From Zhongshania sp. R06B22 (GTDB taxonomy: Bacteria; Pseudomonadota; Gammaproteobacteria; Pseudomonadales; Spongiibacteraceae), in assembly GCF_040892595.1 (NCBI RefSeq), contig NZ_JBFRYB010000001.1:1860001-1924000 (forward strand): DNA of 64,000 nucleotides. The letters are read 5' to 3'. The notes below the pieces were generated by a model. The model searched no databases. It saw only the letters and a list, made by a program, of their open reading frames with translations, and was not told the origin of the DNA. Positions 35,372-43,877 of the stretch are shown piece by piece (positions within the stretch are counted from its first letter, which is position 1; each line of letters starts with the position of its first letter). The translations under genes were made by a program, and so were the position numbers.

Positions 35372-36529
35372 ATGATATTCACAGAAGAGCACGAGGCGAT
35401 TCGCCAAACCATAGCAAAATTTATTGATACCGAGATTAATCCCCATGCCGACCAGTGGGAAGCGGACGGAATATTTCCGGCTCATGAATTGTTTAAAAAG
35501 ATGGGTGATCTGGGTCTTTTGGGTATCTGTAAGCCCGTAGAATATGGCGGTATGGGCTTAGACTATAGCTACCAGATTGTTTTTTCTGAAGAGTTGGGCC
35601 GTATCGCAACCGGTGGTGTGTCGATGGCGATTGGTGTGCAGACCGACATGGCAACACCGGCACTGGCACGTTTTGGTAGTGATGCTTTGCGCAAGGAGTT
35701 TTTAGCACCGGCGATTGCTGGTGACGCGGTATTTTCTATTGCTGTGAGTGAACCGCACGCGGGCTCAGATGTGGCGGCCATTAAAACTACCGCCAAAAAA
35801 GACGGCGATGATTACATTATTAATGGTTCTAAAATGTGGATTACCAACTCCACTCAGGCAGATTATTTGTGTCTGCTGGCCAATACCAGTGATGACAAGC
35901 CTCATTTGAATAAGTCACTTATCGTGGTGCCCACCAATACACCGGGTATTTCATTCTCTGAAAAATTAAATAAATTGGGGATGCGCTCATCCGATACTGC
36001 GCAGGTATTCTTTGACGATGTGCGAGTGCCGCAGAGAAATCTGATTGGCGAAGAAGGTCATGGCTTTATTTACCAAATGCTGCAGTTTCAAGAAGAGCGT
36101 TTGTTTGCTGCCGCTGGCAGTTTAAAAGCGATGGAAGATTGTATTAGTAAAACCATTGACTACACCCGCGAGCGGCAAATATTTGGGCAGTCAGTGTTAG
36201 ATAATCAAGTAGTGCATTTTCGTTTGGCCGAACTACAAACCGAAGTCGAAGCGCTGCGTGCACTGACTTTTAATGCCGTAGAGGAATACCTCAATGGCAC
36301 CGATGTTACCCGTAAAGCGTCTATGGCAAAGCTAAAGGCCGGTCGTTTGCTGCGTGAAGTCACCGATAGCTGCATGCAATATTGGGGCGGTATGGGCTAT
36401 ATGTGGGATAACCCAATAGCGCGCGCCTTTCGCGATACCCGTTTAACCTCGATTGGCGGTGGTGCCGATGAGGTGATGCTGAGCATTATTTGTAAAACCA
36501 TGGGCACCTTGCCGAAGCGCAAGAAATAG
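35372..36529 (+). CDS. Acyl-CoA dehydrogenase
   Basis: A 385-residue acyl-CoA dehydrogenase. Landmarks: VSEPHAGSDVAAIKTTA, NGSKMWITNSTQADYL, LNKLGMRSSDTAQVFFDDVRVP, MLQFQEERLFAAAG (Glu at the long-chain-type base position), and the C-terminal TSIGGGADEVMLSIIC. It resembles AcdA/citronellyl-CoA-like long-chain or branched-chain dehydrogenases by eye. It closes the AraC-linked set and is followed by a strong stem-loop at 36541-36580. Confidence 0.9.
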   Translation: MIFTEEHEAIRQTIAKFIDTEINPHADQWEADGIFPAHELFKKMGDLGLLGICKPVEYGGMGLDYSYQIVFSEELGRIATGGVSMAIGVQTDMATPALARFGSDALRKEFLAPAIAGDAVFSIAVSEPHAGSDVAAIKTTAKKDGDDYIINGSKMWITNSTQADYLCLLANTSDDKPHLNKSLIVVPTNTPGISFSEKLNKLGMRSSDTAQVFFDDVRVPQRNLIGEEGHGFIYQMLQFQEERLFAAAGSLKAMEDCISKTIDYTRERQIFGQSVLDNQVVHFRLAELQTEVEALRALTFNAVEEYLNGTDVTRKASMAKLKAGRLLREVTDSCMQYWGGMGYMWDNPIARAFRDTRLTSIGGGADEVMLSIICKTMGTLPKRKK

Positions 36530-36540
36530 GCTGCCTGTTG

Positions 36541-36580
36541 AGCTCCACATTAAATTGATATTACATTTTAATGTGGAGCT
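36541..36580 (+). terminator. Stem-loop after the acyl-CoA dehydrogenase set
   Basis: AGCTCCACATTAAA pairs perfectly with TTTAATGTGGAGCT (14 bp, 12-nt loop), 11 nt after the stop codon. The following bases are TATTCCG, a weak U-tract, so termination is likely but not textbook. Confidence 0.7.
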
Positions 36581-36861
36581 TATTCCGTTGACGTAGTGCT
36601 TTCGATTTAAACTTAAGTATTTCTTGAGAAAGTTCTGGGCCAACCTGTTTTGCAAATATTTAGCTAAACTGAATCATAATTAAAACTGATTCAATGGTCT
36701 GCCCTCCGGACCTTGCGGCGGGTTCGGTACTGACTTTTGATGAGCATTGTCAAAGTAATGTTAAGGCTAGTGCCTTTGGTTTATAGTCGTGAGGTTGCAT
36801 ACTCTGATTCCAGAAAAGAGAAATCAGAGCAGCGTCTAGCTTAATGAAGTGCTATGCGTAC
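36581..36861. other. Gene-free stretch with repeat copy A and a stem-loop
   Basis: I see no gene. It contains copy A of the 39-bp direct repeat (36645-36683) and a stem-loop with arms CTCTGATT (36802-36809) and AATCAGAG (36822-36829), placed 33 bp past the stop of the minus-strand lipoprotein gene and likely its terminator. Confidence 0.5.
36645..36683 (+). repeat. 39-bp direct repeat, copy A
   Basis: Matches the segment at 38679-38717 in 35 of 39 positions, same orientation; the best-kept core is AATATTTAGCTAAAC followed by ATCATAATTAA. The two copies flank the lipoprotein gene at 36862, 2,034 bp apart. Confidence 0.75.
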
Positions 36862-38262
36862 TTAGTGCAGAGAGATGATTTCCTCAAAGAATTGCTGCTT
36901 CCCAGACTCCTTTACTTCTTTTATCTGAGTGATGTGGTTGCTGCCAGTAACGTGAAGGCGCCGGATAATGAACGGTCGCTCATCCGGATCCACCCCCGTC
37001 ACAACCTTGTTGAGATTAGCAAAAGTACAGCTAGTGTTATCATCGCAGTCAAACGGGAAACTATGGCTATCGCCGATGTCACTAAGGTTTATGGTTCCAG
37101 TTTCAGACGGGCTCAAGGTGCAGTTATTATACCCACCAAATGAGTTAAAGCCGTCAGTACCGGTGAAGTCAACGGTAGTACTTTTAACCTGATAGTTGTA
37201 ACCACCTTGTGTGATTTCAGGGTTGCAATAGGATGATGTGATGACGCTTTTAGCCGTCAAGCCATTAAAATCCGTAACTCGCTCATCAGAAAAGGCGATT
37301 AGCTCTCTGATTTCCCGACCACTTGCTACAAATTGCTTTACGACGAGAATGCCATTTGATCCCTTTCTATGTGAAATGGTGACTTCAACGTCGCGATTAT
37401 CTGCGTCTAGACCGCTATACGTGCGGTTTAACTCATCATAAGTGCAGATCGGCGCATTCTCGCAGTTATACCAAGCGTCTGCCCGGTTGTCGTATGCTTC
37501 AGAAAACGGTTCGGGTGTGGCGGACAGTCCACAAGATTCGTTCCATGAGTCGGCAATTTCCCCGGAGACAGTTGTCGCGCCAAATTCATAGGAGAGACCG
37601 CCGACCGAGTGTCGGCATTCACTGTTTCTCATTAAGCTGAAAGCATTTAGTCCATTGAAATTTACTTTGTAGTCGCCGGCATTATTGTTGATCGATAATG
37701 CCAAATGCGCACGTGCATCGGCAACACCAACCAGAGATGTGTTGGCGTTGGCTTGCACGAAGCTGGCAACGGATGGGTCATTTTCAAAGTCTTCGGTTTG
37801 CTGATCGAAATCGATGATTGAATCCGAAGCACTAGGAAGTTGAAGTGTTGTGGTATCTCCGTCTGCATCAAGTGTCAAAAGAAGGCGTGCGATGTTAAGG
37901 AAATAATCCTGACTATGGGTTTCGTTCTGCAGATCCATTGGGGTGATGATGTCCCCCGCGGCGACAGTACCAATCACATTGCCATAGAGTGTGAAGCTTA
38001 TATACTCACCAGTCTTGTAGGTGAATTCCCCGTTAGCATTGGTCACACCTCCGCCAGTGTTTGTTTCATAGGTTAAGCCCTGGACTGGCGAGTCAACAAA
38101 GACTCCTTTCAATGTGCTGGCCGTCCCGCCGTCATTCCCATCTGTTTCTGAACCGGAAGCGTTATTGCCGCCACTACTTCCTCCGCCGCATGCAGAAAGG
38201 GCTAAGGTCATGATTGCAACATAAGTGAGACTGCGTTTCGTACTGATAGTTATTCTGATCAT
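36862..38262 (-). CDS. Lipoprotein with tandemly duplicated Cys-rich domain
   Basis: A 466-residue secreted protein of unknown function. The signal ends in lipobox LSAC (lipidated Cys25), then a Gly/Ser/Asn linker. Residues about 50-110 (VFVDSPVQGLTY ... TNANGEFTYKTGE) form a small beta module common in bacterial surface proteins. The rest is two copies of one domain, about 197-328 and 327-466: each starts with FNGL (202, 332), and each has four Cys, ending in a C-x5-C pair (Cys267/273 and Cys406/412) followed by a similar YSGLDADNRD or VTGVDPDERP stretch. Disulfides are likely. The gene stands alone, between direct repeats. Confidence 0.8.
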   Translation of the reverse strand: MIRITISTKRSLTYVAIMTLALSACGGGSSGGNNASGSETDGNDGGTASTLKGVFVDSPVQGLTYETNTGGGVTNANGEFTYKTGEYISFTLYGNVIGTVAAGDIITPMDLQNETHSQDYFLNIARLLLTLDADGDTTTLQLPSASDSIIDFDQQTEDFENDPSVASFVQANANTSLVGVADARAHLALSINNNAGDYKVNFNGLNAFSLMRNSECRHSVGGLSYEFGATTVSGEIADSWNESCGLSATPEPFSEAYDNRADAWYNCENAPICTYDELNRTYSGLDADNRDVEVTISHRKGSNGILVVKQFVASGREIRELIAFSDERVTDFNGLTAKSVITSSYCNPEITQGGYNYQVKSTTVDFTGTDGFNSFGGYNNCTLSPSETGTINLSDIGDSHSFPFDCDDNTSCTFANLNKVVTGVDPDERPFIIRRLHVTGSNHITQIKEVKESGKQQFFEEIISLH

Positions 38263-38901
38263 AGAAGCTCCATTTCATATTTATCCATAAAATATTTTCA
38301 TTTTCCCAGCCTAATAATCACGCTTTCACTACTCATGCAGGTGTCAGGCTGGAAATATACCAAGTGAAAAGACTGGCTAAATTTAGCAAGCAGAAAACTT
38401 GGTAATCTTAAGTTTAATCGAATAATTGGAACTTAGACAATCTAATAATACTTGAAAAGATGATCAGACTGCGTCAGACAATACCCCTGTTCCAATCCGT
38501 CTCAGCGGAGACGGGAAGGCGGCTACTATCAATCAGGCTCGGCTAGAGTGGCTCATCTGTATAAACCATGACGCAGCGAATATCTGCACGAATCGTTATA
38601 AGATCGGCTGTCACCTATCGTATGGAAATGCACCGAAAGGTTGGTAATAAGCACGTATTGCGGAAGTTTGGCTTCAATCTGTGTTGCGAATATTTAGCTA
38701 AACGGGATCATAATTAACAGCCCGTCGACAATCAAAGATAAGGATATTCTGCAGTGCAATGTTATTTATACTATGGATCTTATGAGGGGCTGAATTAGAT
38801 TGCCCTACTTTTTTAATCCGTTGTTTATGACAGCATTTAAATGGGGCTCAGCAATGTGCGGCTGAGATATTACTCATTATAGCGTTACATCCTATATGCT
38901 A
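38263..38901. other. 639-bp gene-free region upstream of the lipoprotein
   Basis: No convincing coding sequence. It holds the lipoprotein promoter side, a small hairpin (CCGTCTC/GAGACGG, 38497-38514, 4-nt loop), copy B of the 39-bp repeat (38679-38717), and AT-rich sequence running to the 3' end of the histidine kinase gene. A small RNA or lost gene is possible but I cannot show either. Confidence 0.5.
38679..38717 (+). repeat. 39-bp direct repeat, copy B
   Basis: Partner of copy A (36645-36683), 35 of 39 bases identical, same orientation. It lies 417 bp upstream of the lipoprotein start codon. Confidence 0.75.
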
Positions 38902-40095
38902 TTAAGCTGCGCTAGGAAGGTGGAGTATCAATTTGGCGCCGTCTTTATAATCGCTATCTAGGGATAAGTAGCCTTTTTGCTTACGTGCAAAATTACCGCA
39001 TAAGCTTAAACCCAAGCCAGAACCCTTTTCTCCCTCGCTGCCATGCTGACTAGTGACGCTGTCACCAAATAGCAGATCTTTTATCTCTGCGGGTACTCCT
39101 GGTCCGCTATCTCTTATGACCAGCTGCACCTCGCCGTCAACGGTGTTGGTTTCAATGTATATACTGCCATTCTCTGGTGTGTATTTGACGGCGTTTGCCA
39201 ACAAGTTGCGAATGATAGTTTTCGTTAAATTGACGTCAGCCATAGCGGCAGTATTATCATTTCTATCATAGGTGATATTTATTTTTTTTAAGGCAAAGCT
39301 TTCTTTCATGAAATCCATGCTTTCTATGACTAGTGGAGCCAATGGCGTAGATGTTAAGTCAACGTGAACAGCGCCCAATTGATTGCGCGACCACTGCAAA
39401 ATTTCGTCTAGTAATTGATAAAATTTTAATGATGACGCCAAAATGCCATCTGCCATTTGTGCAAGGCGCTCTGGTTTTAAGGTGTCTGCCTTTTCGCGCA
39501 GAATGTTTGATAAACCCAGAATGCCGGTGAAAGGGGAGCGTAAATCGTGAGCCATAACGGCAAAAATTTCTTGCTGATCTTTCTGCATGCGCTCTAGACG
39601 ACGGTTATGAAGTCTCAGCTCTAATTGACTAACCACCTGTTTGGCTAAGATGTTTAAGGCGAGCTTCTGATTTTCATCCAACATTTTAGGCTCGGTATCA
39701 ATGACGCATAGGGTGCCAATGGGTAGGCCGTTTTTAGTTACCAGTGGTGCTCCCGCGTAGAAGCGAATGTCCGGCCCAGCGGTTACCAGTGGGTTGTCCA
39801 CAAAGCGCTCATCTTTTAATGCATTTGCTACTTCAAATACTTGGTCTTGCAAGATAGCGTGGGAACAAAAGGCGATATCTCTAGGTGTCTCCGGTGCGTC
39901 AAGGCCGACGCGGGATTTAAACCATTGGCGATCTTTGTCGATAAGCGAGATAAGTGAGATTGATGTACCGCAAATGGAACTTGCCAACTCAGTCAGTTCA
40001 TCTAGGGCTTGTTCGTCTTCAGTATCCAATACTTCGTAACGCAGCAGTTCTTCGATACGTTGTGTTTCATCTGGGTGCAAGGCGGCGCTTATCAT
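38902..40095 (-). CDS. GAF-domain sensor histidine kinase
   Basis: A 397-residue cytoplasmic histidine kinase. Residues about 25-165 form a GAF domain (SSICGTSISLISLIDKDRQWFKSRVGL, FYAGAPLVTKNGLPIGTLCVID); the dimerisation helix carries the phospho-acceptor His183 in VMAHDLRSPFTG; the ATPase domain has NLLANAVKYTPENG, RDSGPGVP and GSGLGLSLCGN. No transmembrane helix, so it senses an internal signal. ATG 40093-40095 is preferred over an upstream in-frame TTG at 40104. No response regulator gene is adjacent, so it is an orphan. Confidence 0.9.
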   Translation of the reverse strand: MISAALHPDETQRIEELLRYEVLDTEDEQALDELTELASSICGTSISLISLIDKDRQWFKSRVGLDAPETPRDIAFCSHAILQDQVFEVANALKDERFVDNPLVTAGPDIRFYAGAPLVTKNGLPIGTLCVIDTEPKMLDENQKLALNILAKQVVSQLELRLHNRRLERMQKDQQEIFAVMAHDLRSPFTGILGLSNILREKADTLKPERLAQMADGILASSLKFYQLLDEILQWSRNQLGAVHVDLTSTPLAPLVIESMDFMKESFALKKINITYDRNDNTAAMADVNLTKTIIRNLLANAVKYTPENGSIYIETNTVDGEVQLVIRDSGPGVPAEIKDLLFGDSVTSQHGSEGEKGSGLGLSLCGNFARKQKGYLSLDSDYKDGAKLILHLPSAA

Positions 40096-40427
40096 AATGC
40101 ACAAATTCCTAGATTTAGGTAGCTCGGCAGCACCAAGTACATTGAAAAAACAGCTAGCAACGGGGTGTTGAGGTTATATTTACGTCAGCCTGGGTGCGCT
40201 CCGGTTTTCCGCTGCGGGTTCTGTGAGTATAGACGGAATATCCGCTCCATTCTTATGTAATGGCGGCATAGTTAGCGCGGCTATATCAAATCCTTCACGT
40301 CTTTGTATATTCAAGATAGCAGTGTTTTCTGTATTTGGAACCTGCTCCGTGGCGAGCGCAGTCAATTGCATATGTAGAAATGCTGACTGCGGCGACAAGT
40401 TTGCTAGCAGGCCGGTACTTGCCGGAT
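40096..40427. other. 332-bp region between kinase and YqjG-like gene
   Basis: Carries the kinase promoter side and the 3' end of the yqjG-like transcript. Short open frames occur on both strands (about 70-77 codons) but none has a ribosome-binding site or recognisable sequence, so I do not call them. Confidence 0.4.
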
Positions 40428-41384
40428 TTACAGTTTTTCTCGCCCATGAGCGATAGAAAAGTCTTGGTTTGGTCCTAAGGGGATGATCCCGGTGGGGTTG
40501 ATCATCAGGTGGCTGGCGTAATAGTGGGTTTTAATGTGTTCAAAGCTGACCGTTTGCGCTATGCCGGGGACTTGATACAGCTCGCGTACATAGCCGCTAA
40601 TGGCGGGATAGTCGGCCAGTAATTGGCGGTTAGTTTTGAAATGGCCAAAGTACACCGCGTCGAAGCGAATCAAGGTGGTGAATAAACGCCAGTCCGCTTC
40701 GGTTATTTGGCCGCCTGTCAGGTAGCGCTGCTGGGATAGCAGGTCTTCAAGCCAATCTAGCGATTCAAATAATTGATGAAATGCGGCTTCATAGGCTTCT
40801 TGGGTGCTTGCAAAGCCCGCTCGGTAGACGCCGTTATTAACGGTGTTGTAAATGCGGTCGTTCAGAGTATCGATACTTGCCTGTAAAGGTTCTGGGTAAT
40901 AGTCGCTGGTGTTGCCGCTTAAATGATTAAACGCGCTATTAAACATGCGAATAATCTCTGAGGATTCATTGCTCACAATGGTCTCGGTTTGCTTGTCCCA
41001 CAGTACTGGAACGGTAACTCTACCCTCATAATCGCCATCGGCTTTCAGATACAATTGGTAGAGAAAGTCCAGGCCGTAAAGCGGGTCTTTCATTTCCCAG
41101 CCGTTTTCCAGCATGACTGGCTCGACTACGGTGACATCTATATAGTCTTGCAATTGCTTTAGCTCGCGAAAAATCAGTGTGCGGTGTGCCCAAGGGCAGG
41201 CCAGTGATACATAGAGATGGTAGCGACCTTTCTCTGCCTTAAAACCCTGTTGACCCTCGGGGCCAGCTTCTCCGTTTGGCGTTAACCAGTGCCGGAAGCC
41301 GCTGTCCTGACGGCGAAATTCACCGCCGCTATTGTCTGTTTCATACCACTGGTCAACCCATTTACCCTGCTGTAATAAACCCAT
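40428..41384 (-). CDS. yqjG: Glutathionyl-hydroquinone reductase (YqjG/ECM4 type)
   Basis: A 318-residue Xi-class GST. It removes glutathione from glutathionyl-hydroquinones, using a catalytic Cys, here in YVSLACPWAHRTLIFREL (about 53-70). Other landmarks: VPVLWDKQTETIVSNESSEIIRMFN, and the C-terminal helical part with LFTTLIRFDAVYFGHFKTNRQ and YVRELYQVPGIAQTVSFEHIKTHYYASH, all typical of the family. It follows a DoxX gene (YqjF-like) with 156 bp between and a LysR gene resembling YhaJ beyond; in E. coli yqjF/yqjG belong together and respond to YhaJ. Confidence 0.93.
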   Translation of the reverse strand: MGLLQQGKWVDQWYETDNSGGEFRRQDSGFRHWLTPNGEAGPEGQQGFKAEKGRYHLYVSLACPWAHRTLIFRELKQLQDYIDVTVVEPVMLENGWEMKDPLYGLDFLYQLYLKADGDYEGRVTVPVLWDKQTETIVSNESSEIIRMFNSAFNHLSGNTSDYYPEPLQASIDTLNDRIYNTVNNGVYRAGFASTQEAYEAAFHQLFESLDWLEDLLSQQRYLTGGQITEADWRLFTTLIRFDAVYFGHFKTNRQLLADYPAISGYVRELYQVPGIAQTVSFEHIKTHYYASHLMINPTGIIPLGPNQDFSIAHGREKL

Positions 41385-41420
41385 TATGTTGCTCCTATAA
41401 AGTGTGTTGCCCGATAAAGC

Positions 41421-41458
41421 GGCCGACCTGTAATTCTTATCCGGTAATACGGTCGGCC
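41421..41458 (-). terminator. Stem-loop between doxX and yqjG-like genes
   Basis: GGCCGACC (41421-41428) pairs with GGTCGGCC (41451-41458) across 22 nt. It lies between two minus-strand genes, 83 nt after the DoxX stop, and may cause partial termination or end-protection. No U-tract seen. Confidence 0.45.
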
Positions 41459-41540
41459 TAAGGGCTAAATCCTGCGCTGCTATTGATGGCTAATATGTTC
41501 TTGTTGATATCACTTATACGATGTTTGTTCAGTGAATAGT

Positions 41541-41987
41541 CTACTTTGGCAGTTGAATATTAATCAGGCGATCGACACTTAGGCTGCCCGCACCTCTGAA
41601 TACTAGGCCGACACTGATTGCGAGCAAAGCTAGGGCAAATTCGTAACCATTATTTGCCATAAAGAAGCCGTTATCCAAGTGAACGGTAACGATAGCAACG
41701 ATCATGGTGAAGGCAAGAACCAAGGCTGTGGGGCGTGTTAGCACGCCGGCGATGAGGAATAGACCGCCAAAGAATTCCGCGCTGCCGGCTAAGATTGCCA
41801 TTAACATTCCGGGCTCGATTCCAATCGATGCCATCCAGCCAGCGGTGCCTTCAAGACCGTAACCACCGAACCAGCCGAATAGTTTTTGAGCGCCGTGGGC
41901 AGCAAAAATGGCGCCCGCAGCTAGGCGAATGGCTAGTGTGTCTAGACCGCTGTGTGTTGAAGTGATGGTGTTTATGATTGCTTTCAT
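41541..41987 (-). CDS. DoxX-family membrane protein (YqjF-like)
   Basis: A 148-residue, four-helix inner-membrane protein of the DoxX family. Helix starts show LAAGAIFAAHGAQKLFGWFGGYGLEG, the family signature, followed by GMLMAILAGSAEFFGGLFLIAG and TALVLAFTMIVAIVTVHLDNGFF. E. coli YqjF is in this family and is induced by quinone-like and nitroaromatic compounds. Divergent from a YhaJ-like LysR gene across a 131-bp gap holding a palindromic site. Its molecular role is unknown. Confidence 0.88.
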   Translation of the reverse strand: MKAIINTITSTHSGLDTLAIRLAAGAIFAAHGAQKLFGWFGGYGLEGTAGWMASIGIEPGMLMAILAGSAEFFGGLFLIAGVLTRPTALVLAFTMIVAIVTVHLDNGFFMANNGYEFALALLAISVGLVFRGAGSLSVDRLINIQLPK

Positions 41988-42077
41988 TATATTTCTCCAT
42001 GCGTTTGTTATGAGGTTTGCTTAACTGATGTGCTCATTGTAATGATTCTGGATGTGGTAATAAGAGGTGTTATTTGT

Positions 42078-42101
42078 TTAGAATGTTCTAATTATTAGAA
42101 C
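42078..42101. promoter_or_regulatory. Overlapping palindromes in the doxX/lysR gap (LysR operator)
   Basis: TTAGAATGTTCTAA (42078-42091) and GTTCTAATTATTAGAAC (42085-42101) overlap, giving TAGAA-TTCTA-TAGAA units in alternating orientation. LysR regulators bind dyads in the divergent gap with their target, so this 24-bp cluster is the obvious operator. It lies 17 bp before the lysR start. Confidence 0.7.
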
Positions 42102-42118
42102 TATTTTAGGGTGCTGAA

Positions 42119-43015
42119 ATGGCGAGAAATCCAATAACAATTGATGTCTTGGAAACACTCGACGCGATCGAGCGACGCGGCAGCTTTGCAAAAGCGGCGG
42201 AAGAGATGAATAAAGCCACCTCGGCGGTTTCTTACGCCGTGCAAAAGCTAGAGGAACAGTTAGATATCACTTTGTTTCAGCGCCAGGGCCGGCGCTCAGT
42301 ATTAACGCCAGCGGGCAGGCTAATACTGGTCGAGGGCCGGGAGATATTGCAAACCACGGCGCATCTGGCAAATAAGGCAAAGGAGCTTGCCACGGGCTGG
42401 GAGACCCATATCAATATTGCTGTTGAGTCATTGCAATCCTATTCCAGTTTTTTTGCGGTGCTGTCTGAGTTTCTCCGCGAGCATCCAACTATTGAAATAG
42501 ATGTGCGTGAATCGGTCTTAAATGGCGGCTGGGAGGCGCTAGAGCAGGGTCAGGTTGATTTGATTGTGGGTTCGCCGGGGCCGGTTCCGCTCCAGAAAGG
42601 CTACCGCGCGATACCTATGAAGAGGCTTGATTTGCTGCCAGTAATAGCGTCTTGTCACGAGCTGGCCGTTTTTGCGGCGAAGCCAGAGACTTTGGAGGTT
42701 TTGCTCTCTAAGGTCAGGCGGATCATTACCCACGACACGTCGATGACGAGTGTCACTCGCAGCGCGGGCTTGAGCAGCGATGGCAAAATATTCTATGTAC
42801 AAAACATTGATCAAAAAGTGGCGGCGATACGGGCCGGCATTGGTATAGGTCATCTGCCACGCCAGCGTATTCAAGCGCAACTTGATAGCGGTGAATTAAT
42901 CCCGCTGGGGTTAGCCGTAGTACCTGTCCTTGAAAATTTTATCGCTTGGAAAATAAGTAATAAAGGCCGGGGCTTGCGGGCACTGACACAGGGCTTGGCG
43001 GCCGCTTTAGGCTAA
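42119..43015 (+). CDS. LysR-family regulator resembling YhaJ
   Basis: A 298-residue LysR regulator. The HTH is VLETLDAIERRGSFAKAAEEMNKATSAVSYAVQKLEEQLDITLF; the effector domain starts near residue 90. Several stretches match what I recall of E. coli YhaJ: the linker ATGWETHINI (ARGWETHLTI in YhaJ) and GGWEALEQGQVDLIVG (GAWERLEQGRADIVIA). YhaJ activates yqjF in response to aromatic/quinone compounds; the divergent DoxX gene and the YqjG-like gene beyond fit that circuit. Ribosome-binding site weak. Confidence 0.9.
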   Translation: MARNPITIDVLETLDAIERRGSFAKAAEEMNKATSAVSYAVQKLEEQLDITLFQRQGRRSVLTPAGRLILVEGREILQTTAHLANKAKELATGWETHINIAVESLQSYSSFFAVLSEFLREHPTIEIDVRESVLNGGWEALEQGQVDLIVGSPGPVPLQKGYRAIPMKRLDLLPVIASCHELAVFAAKPETLEVLLSKVRRIITHDTSMTSVTRSAGLSSDGKIFYVQNIDQKVAAIRAGIGIGHLPRQRIQAQLDSGELIPLGLAVVPVLENFIAWKISNKGRGLRALTQGLAAALG

Positions 43016-43235
43016 AGGTGCTGAAACCGTATTGCTAAACAGGTCAGCGGCGACGTGATTGTCTGCTGTAGACAAGCCCGGCCTTAATACACAATGTCCG
43101 CGCTGGGATATTTTGTGTAATATTAAAAGTTCTGAAATGAACCCACTATAGACCGGCCTTGATAAGGTCGCTCGCTGGATACAAAGGCCTTCTTAAGCGT
43201 TTGCAAGGCCATAAAAAATAAGCGGAGATCTATTC

Positions 43236-43712
43236 GTGAAGATTAAGTACGCCTTCTTACTCCTTGTGTCCCACGGGCTTGCTGTCGCAATTGGCTTTGC
43301 TGGGGGAATTTATGCTCTGCCTATTCTTATCGCTCCGCCACCGCCATCGCTGGCTGATATATCTGCGGGTGCTGACGGGGCTATGTACTCGGCAGAGTTT
43401 CATCGCGACCTTGAGGGCAGCGACGCTTTTCACTGGGGAGAGGGCAAAGTATCGATAGGGCGTGACTCAATCTCGCTCATGGGTAGTCTAGCGCCAGGGC
43501 CGGACTACAAGCTCTACCTCTCGCCTGAGTTTGTCGAGACCGAAGCCGAGTTCAATCGGCTGAAGTCGCGAATGGCGCTCGTTGGCGACATTAAGACCTT
43601 TGCCAACTTCTTGATTAAGCTTCCCGCAGGTGTCGACCCGTCGCGTTACACAAGTGTTGTCGTTTGGTGTGAGACTTTCGGCGAGTTTATTACCTCTGCT
43701 AAATACAAGTGA
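43236..43712 (+). CDS. DM13-domain protein
   Basis: A 158-residue secreted or membrane-anchored protein with one N-terminal hydrophobic helix (LLLVSHGLAVAIGFAGGIYALPI) and a DM13 domain. The domain is recognised from DAFHWGEGKVSIG, LAPGPDYKLYLSP and the terminal VVVWCETFGEFITSAKY, where the conserved Cys is a proposed redox site. DM13 domains are thought to take part in electron transfer; the biological role is not known. Single gene; GGAG ribosome-binding site present. Confidence 0.82.
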   Translation: MKIKYAFLLLVSHGLAVAIGFAGGIYALPILIAPPPPSLADISAGADGAMYSAEFHRDLEGSDAFHWGEGKVSIGRDSISLMGSLAPGPDYKLYLSPEFVETEAEFNRLKSRMALVGDIKTFANFLIKLPAGVDPSRYTSVVVWCETFGEFITSAKYK

Positions 43713-43877
43713 TCGCTGCTGTGACCTTTAACATGGTGGCGGCTGTGTGGGCTTGAGCAGCAGTAAATCTAATAGGTGATGGCTGGCGTGCATAATCATG
43801 GTCGTGAGTTTAAGGGTATGGGGGTATTTCCTAGCCGGTATCTTATTCATTTAAAACAATCAATCTAGGGGCAGGGG

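Noticed and set aside
40180..40456. Open frames on both strands in the gap before the YqjG-like gene (about 72 and 77 codons)
   Set aside because: No ribosome-binding site, overlapping each other, no recognisable domains.
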